64,000 nt of DNA from Sphingomicrobium flavum (GCF_024721605.1 NZ_CP102630.1:1922001-1986000), one strand, 5' to 3'; positions 8,503 through 17,403 are shown, counted from the first letter of the stretch. Numbers and translations are program-made. The notes: generated from the sequence alone by a model not told the origin.

Positions 8503-8986
8503 CGCGCAGCCGCGCCACTTCCTCGCGCAATTCGGATAGCTCAATCGCGCGTTCTACCAGCCGCCCGTCCATCGCCATCTTGTCCGCATTCAAGCGTTCG
8601 AAGGCCTGGCTGCGCTGGAGCCGCCGCTTTAACCGCGCGATCAGCACATCGCTGTCGAACGGCTTGGCGATCACATCATCGGCGCCCGCTTCATAAGCTT
8701 CCAGCGCGCCTTCACGGTCGCTCTTGCCGGTAATCAGCAGCGTCGGGATCGCCGCCAGGTTCACATCTTCCTGCATCAGCCGCACGATCTCGCTGGCCGG
8801 CTTGTCGGGCAGGCGCAGCTCGGACAGCATCAGGTCGATCCGGTTGCGATGGAGCAGCGCGATGCCATCGGCAGCGCTGGCCGCCGGCAGGACCTTGAAC
8901 CCCGCTTCCGAAAGGCGCGTCGTCAGCGCCCCCAGCGCATTGCGCTTGGGTTCGATGAACAGGATGGCGGGTCGCTGATCACTCAT
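8492..8986 (-). CDS. Response-regulator receiver-like protein with Glu at the phospho site
   Basis: This 164 aa protein has a CheY-like receiver domain (about residues 6-125) followed by a 40-residue helical, possibly coiled-coil tail and no recognisable output domain. The usual phospho-acceptor aspartate is replaced by Glu56 ('LMLSELRLP'), and the acidic pair near residue 12 reads 'IEPK'. The conserved T86 (LLITG) and K108 (AKPFD) are kept. This suggests a pseudo-receiver, perhaps locked in an active-like state, working as a single-domain adaptor. GCTTGTTAACCATG lies about 20-33 bp upstream of the start. The 3' end overlaps galU by 11 bp. Confidence 0.85.
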   Translation of the reverse strand: MSDQRPAILFIEPKRNALGALTTRLSEAGFKVLPAASAADGIALLHRNRIDLMLSELRLPDKPASEIVRLMQEDVNLAAIPTLLITGKSDREGALEAYEAGADDVIAKPFDSDVLIARLKRRLQRSQAFERLNADKMAMDGRLVERAIELSELREEVARLRASD

Positions 8987-9005
8987 GGGACCAGCGCTAG
9001 CGCAA

Positions 9006-9019
9006 CATGGTTAACAAGC
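9006..9019 (-). promoter_or_regulatory. TTAACCAT-type motif upstream of receiver gene
   Basis: On the minus strand this reads GCTTGTTAACCATG, about 20 bp upstream of the receiver-protein start. An identical 14-mer occurs at 47004-47017 upstream of the M23 peptidase gene. TTAACCAT is a known CtrA half-site-like, cell-cycle-associated promoter motif in alphaproteobacteria; function here is inferred. Confidence 0.45.
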
Positions 9020-9029
9020 TCTTAGGCCC

Positions 9030-9596
9030 TTAGGGATCGAGCTCGACATCCCAATAGAGATAATCGTGCCAGCTTTCATGCAGGTGTCCGGGCGGGAAGG
9101 CGCGGCCATGATCCTGCAATTGCCAGCTGGTCGGGCGAATGGGCTCGCCGCCGAAGATCGGCATCTGCGCCTGCCTTGGCGTGCGCCCGCCTTTCTTGAG
9201 GTTGCACGGCGCGCAGGCGGTGGCGACATTTTCCCAGCTGGTGCGCCCACCCTGCGCGCGCGGGATGACATGGTCGAAAGTCAAATCCTTCGTATCCCCG
9301 CAATAGACGCAGGCGAACTTGTCGCGCAGGAACAGGTTGAACCGGGTGAAGGCCGGATATTCGCTGGGCTTCACATATTGGCGCAGCGCGATGACGCTGG
9401 GCAGCTTCAGCGCGGCTGAAGGGCTATGCACCTCGCGCTCATAATGGGCGACGACATCGACCCGCTCCAGAAACATGGCCTTCACCGCGGTCTGCCAGTT
9501 CCACAGGCTCAAGGGATAATAGGATAAGGGCGTATAATCGGCGTTCAGCACAAGCGCTGGGCAATTTTCGAGGTGCCGGGCGTGATCGTGGTACAA
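9030..9596 (-). CDS. HNH endonuclease family protein
   Basis: This 188 aa protein has a C-terminal HNH domain with a zinc-binding pair C96-x2-C99 ('CVYCG'), the catalytic segment 'FDHVIPRAQGG' (D108-H109), and a second pair C128-x2-C131 ('CAPCNLKKG'). The N-terminal half ('LVLNADYTPLSYYPLSLWNW') is typical of the chromosomal HNH family common in alphaproteobacteria and cyanobacteria, whose cellular role is not known. The start is TTG at 9596, supported by GGGAGG about 8 nt upstream. No mobile-element genes flank it, so a homing or phage role is not indicated. Confidence 0.85.
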   Translation of the reverse strand: MYHDHARHLENCPALVLNADYTPLSYYPLSLWNWQTAVKAMFLERVDVVAHYEREVHSPSAALKLPSVIALRQYVKPSEYPAFTRFNLFLRDKFACVYCGDTKDLTFDHVIPRAQGGRTSWENVATACAPCNLKKGGRTPRQAQMPIFGGEPIRPTSWQLQDHGRAFPPGHLHESWHDYLYWDVELDP

Positions 9597-9611
9597 GACA
9601 AAAGCCTCCCA

Positions 9612-9634
9612 GTGTCTGGACCTTACCTAGACAC
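9612..9634. promoter_or_regulatory. Short inverted repeat upstream of HNH gene
   Basis: GTGTCT (9612-9617) and AGACAC (9629-9634) form a 6 bp inverted repeat just upstream of the Shine-Dalgarno of the HNH gene. It lies in the 200 bp divergent gap before gluQ. It could be an operator or a 5' UTR hairpin. The rest of the gap shows no gene. Confidence 0.35.
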
Positions 9635-9796
9635 CTTTCCCCCGGCCTCGTCGCACTCGCCTCCGGGAGACCGGCGGCCCAGGATCAGGCCCGTCTTCTC
9701 CGTTTCGCGCTCCCGGATGCCAAGCCGGGATGACGTGGCCATGACACCATGCGATGAATCCTTGCGTCAAGAGTCACTTTTGCAACAGTGAGGGTC

Positions 9797-10651
9797 ATGC
9801 CTGCCACGCGTTTCGCCCCGTCGCCCTCGGGCCAGCTCCATCTTGGCCATGCCTATTCGGCCGCGACCGCGCACCGGCTGGCGCGCGAGATGGGCGGCGA
9901 ATTCAAGCTGCGAATCGACGATCTCGACCCCGGGCGGAGCAAGGCGGAATTTGTCGACACCATCTTCGAAGATCTGGAATGGCTCGGCCTTCAATGGGAC
10001 GGTGAAGTCATCCATGAAAGCCACCGCCTCGCCCGTTACGATGCTGCATTGGCAGACCTGCAACGACAAGGCCTCGTCTATCCCTGCTTCTGCACCCGCA
10101 GCGACATCCAGCAGGCGCTGACCGCCCCGCATGGCGATCCCGGCGCCCATTATCCCGGCACCTGCCGCGACCTGCCCGACGATCCCGCTCGCCGCCAGAC
10201 CACCCCGCACAGCTGGCGCCTCGATACCGACAAGGCGCTGCAGCAGGTCGGCGCGTTGCCTTCATGGACCGAGAGCGACGGTCGCCAATTTACCGCCAGC
10301 CGCAGCGACCTTGGCGATGCCATCTTGGCGCGCAAGGATTCGCCGTCGAGCTATCATCTCGCTTGCGTCCTTGACGATATGGACCAAGGCGTGACCATGG
10401 TGGTGCGCGGCGCCGATCTTCGGCCATCCACCCCGATCCAGCGCCTGCTCCAGACGCTGCTCGCCCTGCCCGAGCCCGCCTATCACCACCACCTGCTCGT
10501 TACCTTCGAGGATGGCCGCCGCCTCGCCAAGCGCGACCATGCCCCGACGCTCAAGGCCATGCGCGAAGATGGCGTGGACGGCCACGCCCTGGCCCGACGA
10601 TTGATGGACCAAAGTCTGCCCTTGGGTTTCCGCCTGTCGCAGCCTACATAG
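9797..10651 (+). CDS. gluQ: Glutamyl-Q tRNA(Asp) synthetase
   Basis: GluQ activates glutamate and attaches it to the queuosine of tRNA(Asp). The protein is a truncated class I GluRS lacking the anticodon-binding domain, and its 284 aa length fits that. The HIGH-like motif is 'APSPSGQLHLGHAYSA', and the KMSKS-like motif is 'RRLAKRDHAPTL'. A zinc-site region with 'YPCFCTR' and 'HYPGTCRD' lies between. The ATG at 9797 has GAGG at a good distance, so it is preferred to the GTG at 9788. Confidence 0.93.
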   Translation: MPATRFAPSPSGQLHLGHAYSAATAHRLAREMGGEFKLRIDDLDPGRSKAEFVDTIFEDLEWLGLQWDGEVIHESHRLARYDAALADLQRQGLVYPCFCTRSDIQQALTAPHGDPGAHYPGTCRDLPDDPARRQTTPHSWRLDTDKALQQVGALPSWTESDGRQFTASRSDLGDAILARKDSPSSYHLACVLDDMDQGVTMVVRGADLRPSTPIQRLLQTLLALPEPAYHHHLLVTFEDGRRLAKRDHAPTLKAMREDGVDGHALARRLMDQSLPLGFRLSQPT

Positions 10652-10656
10652 GCGCC

Positions 10657-10857
10657 ATGACACCCTTACTCATCATTCTCCTCGTCGGCCTGATGGCGGC
10701 GACCGCTTATGTCCTCGTGCGCGGCATCATGGCGATGGCCTCGGGCAAGGACATGTCGGGCGAGCAGCAGCAAAATTACATGCGCAAGCGCGTCCTCTTC
10801 CAGGGCATCGCGATCATGGTCATCGCGCTAATCCTGATCCTCGCGGGCGGCAAATAA
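10657..10857 (+). CDS. HIG1-like twin-transmembrane protein
   Basis: This 66 aa protein has two hydrophobic helices (about 2-25 and 48-64) joined by a polar loop. The loop contains 'QQNYMRKRVLFQG', which matches the conserved arginine-rich signature of the HIG1 hypoxia-induced domain. In mitochondria and some alphaproteobacteria, HIG1 proteins associate with cytochrome oxidase. That function is inferred by motif only. It lies 5 bp after gluQ and directly before the adenosyltransferase gene. Confidence 0.75.
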   Translation: MTPLLIILLVGLMAATAYVLVRGIMAMASGKDMSGEQQQNYMRKRVLFQGIAIMVIALILILAGGK

Positions 10858-10858
10858 G

Positions 10859-11419
10859 CTGGTCAAGCTCAACAAGATCTACACCCGCACCGGGGATGAC
10901 GGCACGGCCGGACTGGTCGATGGCAGCCGCACCTCAAAGGCATCGTGGCGCATGGCCGCGATCGGCGATGTCGATGAAGCCAACAGCTCGATCGGTGCGG
11001 CGCTCGCCCACCTCTCCTCCGGCCCGACCTTCGAGGCGCTGCGCCGGATCCAGAACGAACTGTTCGATCTTGGCGCCGATATCGCGACGCCCGAACAGGT
11101 CGATTTCGAAGCGCTCAGGATCGAGCCCAGCCAGGTCACGCGGCTGGAGGAAGAAATCGACGCGATGAACGCAAACCTCGACCCGCTCGACAGCTTCATC
11201 CTGCCCGGCGGCCCGCCCGCGATCGCGATGCTCTATCTTGCCCGCGCCGTGGTGCGCCGCGCCGAACGCAGCACGGTGGCGCTGGCAGCCGAGGAATGGG
11301 TAAATGAAGACGCCATCGCCTATCTCAACCGCCTGTCCGACCATCTCTTCGTCACTGCGCGTGCACTGGCGACAGGCCAGGGCGGCGACATCAAATGGGT
11401 ACCCGGCGCCACGCGCTGA
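10859..11419 (+). CDS. pduO: Cob(I)alamin adenosyltransferase, PduO type, apparent CTG start
   Basis: The enzyme transfers adenosyl from ATP to cobalamin or cobyrinate. The frame encodes 'KLNKIYTRTGDDGTAGLVDG', the conserved ATP-binding N-terminus of PduO-type enzymes, then 'GDVDEANSSIG', 'FILPGGPPAIAMLYLARAV' and 'LNRLSDHLFVTAR'. No ATG, GTG or TTG precedes this N-terminus between an in-frame TGA at 10835 and ATG 10952; that ATG would remove the binding motif. The only plausible initiator is CTG at 10859, giving (M)VKLNKIYTRTG, which matches the usual family start. A base error in an original ATG is the main alternative. Confidence 0.85.
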   Translation: MVKLNKIYTRTGDDGTAGLVDGSRTSKASWRMAAIGDVDEANSSIGAALAHLSSGPTFEALRRIQNELFDLGADIATPEQVDFEALRIEPSQVTRLEEEIDAMNANLDPLDSFILPGGPPAIAMLYLARAVVRRAERSTVALAAEEWVNEDAIAYLNRLSDHLFVTARALATGQGGDIKWVPGATR

Positions 11420-11478
11420 GACATAATTGGAACGTTTCGCCCCCATAACCGCTTTGCCTGTGCTAAGGGGTATGCGTT

Positions 11479-12720
11479 GTGGCTCGATCTGACGAACTGC
11501 CAAAATCCAGCCTCGCGGACCGTTTTGCGGCCACGCGGGCGCTGACGCGCGACCTGGCCGCGCCCTTGTCCGATGCCGATGCCGCGCTCCAGCCGCACGA
11601 CGACGCCTCACCGGCTAAATGGCACTTGGCGCATACGACATGGTTCTTCGAAACCTTCATCCTGCGCGATCGCGTGCCCGGCTACAGCCTCCATGACGAG
11701 CGCTTCCCCTTTCTCTTCAACAGCTATTATGAAGGCGAAGGCGAACGCCATGCCCGCGCCCGCCGCGGCATGATCTCGCGCCCTTCGCTGGATGAGGTGC
11801 GCGCCTATCGCGATCATGTCAGCGAAGCGCTGCTCGCGGCCCTGCCCGACCTTTCTGAGGAGGCCCGTACGCTGGTCGAACTCGGCATCCATCATGAACA
11901 GCAGCACCAGGAACTGTTCCTCACCGACATCTTGGCGACGCTGAGCGAAAACCCGCTGGACCCGGCCTATGCCGAAGGCCCGCTGATCGCGTCCGGCGAA
12001 GCGCCCGATTTGGGATGGACCCGGCATGATGGCGGCCAGCTTCCCATCGGCCATGAAGGCGATGGATTCTCCTTCGATTGCGAACGCCCGCGCCATGACG
12101 TGTTGATCCGCCCCTTTGCGCTGGCCGACCGGCTGGTGACGCAGGGCGAATGGGCGGCCTTCATGCTCGATGGCGGCTATTCCACCCCCTCGCTCTGGCT
12201 GTCCGACGGCTGGGCCTGGGTGAAGGCGCAGCAGGCCGAAGCCCCGCTCTACTGGCAGCGCGAGGATGGCGCATGGTCGCGCTTCACGCTGGCGGGGCGC
12301 CGCCAGATCGAGCCTGCGCTGCCCGTCACCCATGTCAATTATTTCGAAGCCGAAGCCTATGCCCGCTGGGCCGGCGCACGCCTGCCGACGGAGGCCGAAT
12401 GGGAGGTCGCCGCCGCAGACGCCGATCCCGCCGCCGGCAACCAGCTCGATGTTGCCGCCGCAGTCATGCCGCTGGGGTCGGCCAGCCTGTTCGGATCATG
12501 CTGGCAATGGACCGGCTCGGCCTATCTTCCCTATCCCGGTTTCGCGCCCGAAGACGGCACGGTCGGCGAATATAATGGCAAGTTCATGTGCGGCCAGTTC
12601 GTGCTGAAGGGTGCGTCCTGCGCCACCCCGCGCGGGCATAGCCGCGCTTCCTATCGCAATTTCTTTTATCCAGCCCAGCGCTGGCAGTTCACCGGAGTAC
12701 GCCTTGCAAGAGACGCTTGA
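11479..12720 (+). CDS. egtB: Ergothioneine biosynthesis protein EgtB
   Basis: EgtB is a non-haem iron sulfoxide synthase that joins a thiol (cysteine or gamma-glutamylcysteine) to trimethylhistidine. The N-terminal DinB-like domain carries the iron ligands: a histidine in 'KWHLAHTTWFFE' and the pair in 'HHEQQHQE'. The C-terminal formylglycine-generating-enzyme-like domain includes 'RLPTEAEWEVAA' and ends 'WQFTGVRLARDA'. The 413 aa length fits. Start is GTG at 11479 with AAGGGG 8 nt upstream. It overlaps egtD by 17 bp. No EgtA, EgtC or EgtE gene is next to it. Confidence 0.93.
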   Translation: MARSDELPKSSLADRFAATRALTRDLAAPLSDADAALQPHDDASPAKWHLAHTTWFFETFILRDRVPGYSLHDERFPFLFNSYYEGEGERHARARRGMISRPSLDEVRAYRDHVSEALLAALPDLSEEARTLVELGIHHEQQHQELFLTDILATLSENPLDPAYAEGPLIASGEAPDLGWTRHDGGQLPIGHEGDGFSFDCERPRHDVLIRPFALADRLVTQGEWAAFMLDGGYSTPSLWLSDGWAWVKAQQAEAPLYWQREDGAWSRFTLAGRRQIEPALPVTHVNYFEAEAYARWAGARLPTEAEWEVAAADADPAAGNQLDVAAAVMPLGSASLFGSCWQWTGSAYLPYPGFAPEDGTVGEYNGKFMCGQFVLKGASCATPRGHSRASYRNFFYPAQRWQFTGVRLARDA

Positions 12721-13678
12721 TGCAGCGCCGCAAATCCATGTCGATCCGCAGTTTCGCGCCGACGTCCTGAACGGCCTCAAGGAGCCCATCCCCGCCATCC
12801 CGGCGCGCTGGTTCTATGACCATCGCGGCTCGCAGCTGTTCGATGCGATCACCCGGCTCGATGCCTATTATCCCACCCGCGTGGAAACCGGCATCATGCG
12901 CGCCAACGCAACCGCCATCGCCGCCGCCGCGGGTACGGGCGGCGCGATGGTGGAATTCGGCGCAGGCAGCGTCACCAAGACCCCGTTGATGATCGATGCG
13001 CTCGATCCCGATCATTATGTCCCGATCGACATTTCGGGCGATTATCTGCGCGATGCCGCAGCCGGCCTGATGGCCGATCATCCCGATCTTGCCATCGACC
13101 CGATCGAGGCCGATTTCACCGGCCCGGTCGACCTTCCCGATGAAATCCGCCAGATGCCGCGTATCGGCTTTTTCCCCGGCTCCACCATCGGCAATTTCGT
13201 GCCGCGCAGCGCGACCGACCTGCTGCGCCATTTCCGCGATATCCTGGGTGACGGTGCAAAGCTGCTGATCGGCATGGACCGTATCAAGGACGTCAGGCGC
13301 CTCATTCGCGCCTATGACGACGAAGAAGGCGTCACCGCCGCCTTCAACATGAACCTCATCACTCGGATCAACCGCGAACTGGACGGCACCATCCCCGATG
13401 GTGCCTTCGCCCATGAAGCGCGCTGGAACGAGATGTTGGGCCGCATCGAGATGCACCTGGTCGCCACCCGTGACGTCGATTTCACGGTGGAGGGCGAGCC
13501 TTTTCATTTCGCCAAGGGCGCCACCATCCACACCGAAAATAGCCACAAATACGGCCCCCGCGCTGCGCGCACCCTGCTGCTCGCCGGTGGCTGGACGCCG
13601 ACCCATGAGTGGACCGATCCGGACGATGATTTCGCGCTGATCCTGGCCGAGGCCCAGCCCAACCGCTTCGCTCCCTGA
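12704..13678 (+). CDS. egtD: L-histidine N-alpha-methyltransferase EgtD
   Basis: EgtD trimethylates histidine with SAM to hercynine, the EgtB substrate. The protein has 'IPARWFYDHRGSQLFDAIT' near its N-terminus, the SAM-binding 'MVEFGAGSVTKT', 'GFFPGSTIGNF' and 'IHTENSHKYG', all hallmarks of the family. The start chosen is TTG at 12704, with GGAG six bases upstream, giving 324 aa, the usual length. A longer frame from 12611 would read far into egtB and is unlikely. The 17 bp overlap with egtB suggests coupled translation. Confidence 0.93.
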   Translation: MQETLDAAPQIHVDPQFRADVLNGLKEPIPAIPARWFYDHRGSQLFDAITRLDAYYPTRVETGIMRANATAIAAAAGTGGAMVEFGAGSVTKTPLMIDALDPDHYVPIDISGDYLRDAAAGLMADHPDLAIDPIEADFTGPVDLPDEIRQMPRIGFFPGSTIGNFVPRSATDLLRHFRDILGDGAKLLIGMDRIKDVRRLIRAYDDEEGVTAAFNMNLITRINRELDGTIPDGAFAHEARWNEMLGRIEMHLVATRDVDFTVEGEPFHFAKGATIHTENSHKYGPRAARTLLLAGGWTPTHEWTDPDDDFALILAEAQPNRFAP

Positions 13679-13732
13679 TCGCTTCGCAGAAGCGCCGTTG
13701 CCCCGGCGCTTGCGAGCGGCTAATCGGGCCTC

Positions 13733-14038
13733 ATGGCAATCGCTCTCATCAATATCGCGGTCTATCTGCTGCAGCTGCTGTGGATCATGATCATAGTCCA
13801 GGTCGTGTTGAGCTGGCTCTTCCATTTCAACGTCCTGAATTATTCCAACAGTTTCGTGCGAGGATTTTCCGATACGCTCGATCGCATTCTTGCGCCGCTC
13901 TATAAGCCGGTGCGCAAATTGTTGCCCGACTTTGGCGGCATCGACATCTCGCCCGTGGTGCTGCTGGTCGGGATCACCATCATCCAGATGCTGCTGGGCG
14001 GGCTCGCCAACGACATTGCGTTGAGCCAGGCGCGATGA
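13733..14038 (+). CDS. YggT family integral membrane protein
   Basis: This 101 aa protein has two hydrophobic segments (about 5-28 and 74-93) flanking an amphipathic stretch with '[30 protein letters not shown]', the YggT signature. The family's function is not established; in some bacteria it is linked to osmotic stress or divisome/FtsZ-related phenotypes. It overlaps folD by 4 bp, so the two are probably co-transcribed with marC. Confidence 0.9.
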   Translation: MAIALINIAVYLLQLLWIMIIVQVVLSWLFHFNVLNYSNSFVRGFSDTLDRILAPLYKPVRKLLPDFGGIDISPVVLLVGITIIQMLLGGLANDIALSQAR

Positions 14039-14919
14039 GCCGGATCGACGGCAAGGCCGCCGCCGCAGCCCTGCGCGAGCGCATCGCCGCAAAGGTCGCC
14101 GCTTTCCGCCAGCAGGTGGGCCGCGCGCCCGGCCTCGCCGTCGTGCTCGTCGGCGAAGATCCGGCCAGCAGCGTCTATGTCGGCTCCAAGGGCAAGGCGA
14201 CCATCGAGGCGGGGATGGAAAGCTTCACCCACCGCCTCAACGCCGCCACTAGCGAGGCCGATCTGCTCGCACTGGTCAAGAAACTGAATGCCGACGAACG
14301 CGTCGACGGCATCCTCGTCCAGCTCCCGCTTCCGGCCCATGTCGATGAAAGCAAGGTGCTGGACACGATCGACCCGTCCAAGGACGTGGACGGTTTCCAT
14401 GTTATCAATGCCGGCAAGCTGGCGGTCGGCCAGGAAGCGCTGGTCCCCTGCACGCCTTATGGCTGCATCCACCTTCTAAAAGAGGAACTGGGCGACCTGT
14501 CGGGGCTCCACGCCGTGGTCATCGGCCGCTCCAACATCGTCGGCAAGCCGATGGCGCAGCTGCTGCTGGCCGAAAATGCCACTGTCACCATCGCCCATAG
14601 CCGCACCCGGAACCTGCAGGAGATCGCCCGCACTGCCGACATCCTCGTCGCCGCCGTGGGCCGTCCGGAGATGGTGAAAGGCGACTGGATCAAGCCCGGC
14701 GCCACCGTCATTGATGTCGGCATCAACCGCCTGCCTCCGGCCGAGGAAGGCGCGCGCGGCAAGCTGGTCGGCGATGTCGCTACCGAGGAAGCGGAAGGGG
14801 TGGCCAAAGCCATCACCCCCGTCCCCGGCGGCGTCGGCCCGATGACCATCGCCATGCTCCTCGCCAACACGCTGCGCGCCGCCCACGCGCGCGAAGGCCT
14901 GGAGGCACCGGAGCTGTGA
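14035..14919 (+). CDS. folD: Bifunctional methylene-THF dehydrogenase/cyclohydrolase FolD
   Basis: FolD interconverts methylene-, methenyl- and 10-formyl-tetrahydrofolate in one-carbon metabolism. The 294 aa length is standard. Motifs visible are '[17 protein letters not shown]' with the catalytic lysine near residue 54, '[10 protein letters not shown]', '[16 protein letters not shown]' (NADP-binding) and '[16 protein letters not shown]'. It starts on an ATGA overlap with yggT and ends overlapping the marC start. Confidence 0.97.
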   Translation: MSRIDGKAAAAALRERIAAKVAAFRQQVGRAPGLAVVLVGEDPASSVYVGSKGKATIEAGMESFTHRLNAATSEADLLALVKKLNADERVDGILVQLPLPAHVDESKVLDTIDPSKDVDGFHVINAGKLAVGQEALVPCTPYGCIHLLKEELGDLSGLHAVVIGRSNIVGKPMAQLLLAENATVTIAHSRTRNLQEIARTADILVAAVGRPEMVKGDWIKPGATVIDVGINRLPPAEEGARGKLVGDVATEEAEGVAKAITPVPGGVGPMTIAMLLANTLRAAHAREGLEAPEL

Positions 14920-15557
14920 TCGAACTCTTCACCACCGCCTTCGTCACCTTTGCGGTCATCGTCGATCCGCCGGGCAATGCGCCGATCTTCGCCTCGCTCA
15001 CCACCAACGCCAGCGCCGCCCAGCGCCGACGGATGGCGATCCGCGCCTGCGTGGTGGCCTGGTTCCTCCTGCTCTTCTTCGCGCTGCTTGGCGAACCCAT
15101 GCTCGAAGCGCTCGGCATTTCGCTTTCCGCCTTCCGTATCGCGGGCGGCATCATGCTGTTCATGATTGCGCTCGAGATGGTCTTCGAAAAGCGCACCGAG
15201 CGCCGCGAAAAGCGCGCCGAGGAATTAGAAGGCACGCCCGAAGCGGAGGACGTATCGGTCTTCCCCATGGCGATCCCGATGATCGCTGGCCCAGGCACCA
15301 TCGCCGCGGTGATGCTTTACACCGGCCGCGCCGCCAACCCGACCGAATGGTTCGTAGTCATGGGCGCACTGACCCTCGTCATCCTCATCACCATGCTGGC
15401 GCTGCTGGCCGCGGGGCCGTTGATGAAGCTGCTCGGCCACAAGGTGGAAGCGATGATCACCCGCGTGCTCGGCGTCATCCTCGCGGCGCTTGCCGCGCAA
15501 TTTATCGTCGACGGGCTTAGCGCGAGCTTTCCGATCCTCGCAGGCGGTACAGCCTGA
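14916..15557 (+). CDS. MarC family membrane protein
   Basis: This 213 aa protein has about six transmembrane segments and the MarC signature '[13 protein letters not shown]' near residue 18, plus '[18 protein letters not shown]' near residue 115. MarC proteins were once linked to multiple antibiotic resistance but their function is unknown. The start GTG at 14916 overlaps the folD stop. The 3' end overlaps the convergent membrane protein gene by 41 bp. Confidence 0.92.
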   Translation: MIELFTTAFVTFAVIVDPPGNAPIFASLTTNASAAQRRRMAIRACVVAWFLLLFFALLGEPMLEALGISLSAFRIAGGIMLFMIALEMVFEKRTERREKRAEELEGTPEAEDVSVFPMAIPMIAGPGTIAAVMLYTGRAANPTEWFVVMGALTLVILITMLALLAAGPLMKLLGHKVEAMITRVLGVILAALAAQFIVDGLSASFPILAGGTA

Positions 15558-17322
15558 ACGGACTATTGTCGGGAAGCACGACCGGTTCCAGCCAGTCGGG
15601 CACACCGCGCGTCAGCCCGTCGGCCAGCCGCCGCCGCGACGAAGCGCGCCGCTCCGCCTTGGCATCGTCGCAGATCAGCAGATAATCGGGCCGATATCTG
15701 GCGATGATCGGCTGCGCCTCGGAAGGGACGCTGCCGAGCGCGGTCAGCACGTCACCGATCGCCTGGTGGTTGCGATGATAGGGCCCGGTGATCGCGTCAT
15801 GATGCGTCATCACGATAAGCCGCGGCCCCAGATCGATATGCGCAAATATGAGCCCCTTGGGCAGCGCATTGAGCGGTTCGAGCGCCTTGCCGGCGACGCA
15901 GTTCAGCCCGGGCTTCACGGGCGCAGCGGCGGCGGCTTTCTCCACGCGGTTCTGGGGCAGATAATCGGCCAAAATCGTGGGCAGCGCCCCCATGCCGATC
16001 ACGACCAGCAGCGCCACGCCAACCGTGCGCGCAAGAATATTTCGGGATCCCGATAGCGTGGGCAGCAGCAGCCAGATCAGACCGACCGCGCCCGGGATCG
16101 CCAGCACCTGCGCCGCCGGCGCCGCGCGCAGTTGCCAGAAAAGCAGCCCCAGCCCCGCCCATGCCGGCACCGCCAGAGCGAGCACCATGCGCAGCCGCGC
16201 CGCATCGCCGCGCGCTTTCCAGGCCATGACGCCGTAACCGATCGCCCCCGCCACCACGATCGAGAGCGTGCGCATCTGCAGGCGCGGGCTATGCTTGGTA
16301 ATGCCCCGCGCCTCGTTGACCAGGTCAAGCCAGATGGCGGTCACTTCGGGCGGCACACCCTCCAGCCGTGACAGGCAGTGGGGAAAGGCAAAGGCATGGA
16401 AACCGATCAGGATCGCGCCCGCCATCACCGCCAGCGACAATCGCCCCTGCCAGCTTGCCGCGCCCTGAAAGACCAGCGCCACCAGCAGCGCCGATCCGAG
16501 CAGGGCATCGGCCAGCCAGACCGGCGTAAGCGCATCGCAACGCAGCGCCATATTGTCGAATGATCCGAACATCACGAAGCCGGCCGCGGTGCCAGCCGAA
16601 AGGCTTGCCGCATAGGCCAGCATGCGCCGCCGCTCTTCCTCGATCGCGACCCAGCCCAGCACCACCGCCCCGCCCAGCAGCGCCAGCGCGATGATCATCT
16701 CAAGCCCGATGGTCAGCGAGGCAGCGCTCGCCAGGCCTGCCGTCAGCCCGCCCCGCGCACGCCGCGGATCGACCAATCCCGCCGCCACTGTCAGCAGAAA
16801 GGCGATCTGCCAGCCATGATGATCGATGCGCAGCGGATGATACATGGTCAGCGCCACCCCGGCGAACAGGAAGCTGCCGAGCGCCAGCGGCCAGCTCGCC
16901 AGCCCCACCAGCCGCCGCGCGATCAGCGCCAGCGCGCCAAGGGTCACCGCCATCGGCAGCAGCGGCGCGATGGCAATCGCCCACAGCTCGGCGCGTGCCT
17001 GCTCCACGAACAAGCCGAAGAAAAGGATCAGCCCGGCAATCGGCAGGTCGACCAGCCGTGACCAGTGGATGTCCGCGCCGTCCGGGGGCAGCATCCGATG
17101 CTGGCGCAGATCGTACCAGCCTTGCCCGTCGAGCAGCGCGCGCACCTGCGCCAGACGCAGATTGTCGTCGGTGTCGCGCAGGAAGAAACTGTCGATAGTG
17201 CCCTGCCGGTCGACCAGCATGAAAAGCGCCAGCCCCAGCCAGAACAGCATGACCCCCAGACGCCAGCGCGCCCGCACGATTTCCCGCACCTTTTGCGGCG
17301 TCAGCTGATTGTCATCCCCCAT
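15517..17322 (-). CDS. Large polytopic membrane protein, GT-C-like
   Basis: This 601 aa protein has a cytoplasmic N-terminus, about ten to twelve transmembrane helices and a soluble C-terminal tail of about 130 residues. The first external loop carries 'RDTDDNLRLAQVRALLDG', and later 'IHWSRLVDLPI' and 'HPLRIDHHGWQ' appear. An acidic motif in loop 1 followed by such segments resembles GT-C glycosyltransferases (STT3/ArnT-like), so transfer from a polyprenyl-linked sugar is possible. This is a weak inference; databases often label such proteins only as membrane proteins. It is divergent from the GtrA-like gene. Confidence 0.7.
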   Translation of the reverse strand: MGDDNQLTPQKVREIVRARWRLGVMLFWLGLALFMLVDRQGTIDSFFLRDTDDNLRLAQVRALLDGQGWYDLRQHRMLPPDGADIHWSRLVDLPIAGLILFFGLFVEQARAELWAIAIAPLLPMAVTLGALALIARRLVGLASWPLALGSFLFAGVALTMYHPLRIDHHGWQIAFLLTVAAGLVDPRRARGGLTAGLASAASLTIGLEMIIALALLGGAVVLGWVAIEEERRRMLAYAASLSAGTAAGFVMFGSFDNMALRCDALTPVWLADALLGSALLVALVFQGAASWQGRLSLAVMAGAILIGFHAFAFPHCLSRLEGVPPEVTAIWLDLVNEARGITKHSPRLQMRTLSIVVAGAIGYGVMAWKARGDAARLRMVLALAVPAWAGLGLLFWQLRAAPAAQVLAIPGAVGLIWLLLPTLSGSRNILARTVGVALLVVIGMGALPTILADYLPQNRVEKAAAAAPVKPGLNCVAGKALEPLNALPKGLIFAHIDLGPRLIVMTHHDAITGPYHRNHQAIGDVLTALGSVPSEAQPIIARYRPDYLLICDDAKAERRASSRRRLADGLTRGVPDWLEPVVLPDNSPFRLYRLRGSESSR

Positions 17323-17403
17323 CGTGCGCGCACGCTAGCGGCCTTGCGCCAAAGCGCAAAGCACGACTTGCACCTGCCCCGATTTCGTGCAGGGTCGCTG
17401 GCG

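Noticed and set aside
9030-9596. HNH gene as a homing endonuclease or phage terminase-linked nuclease
   Set aside because: No intron, intein or phage genes around it, and the N-terminal pattern fits the widespread chromosomal HNH family.
15490-17322. Several plus-strand frames opposite the GT-C-like gene
   Set aside because: Shadow frames with Arg/Gln/His-rich, low-complexity translations and no ribosome sites.
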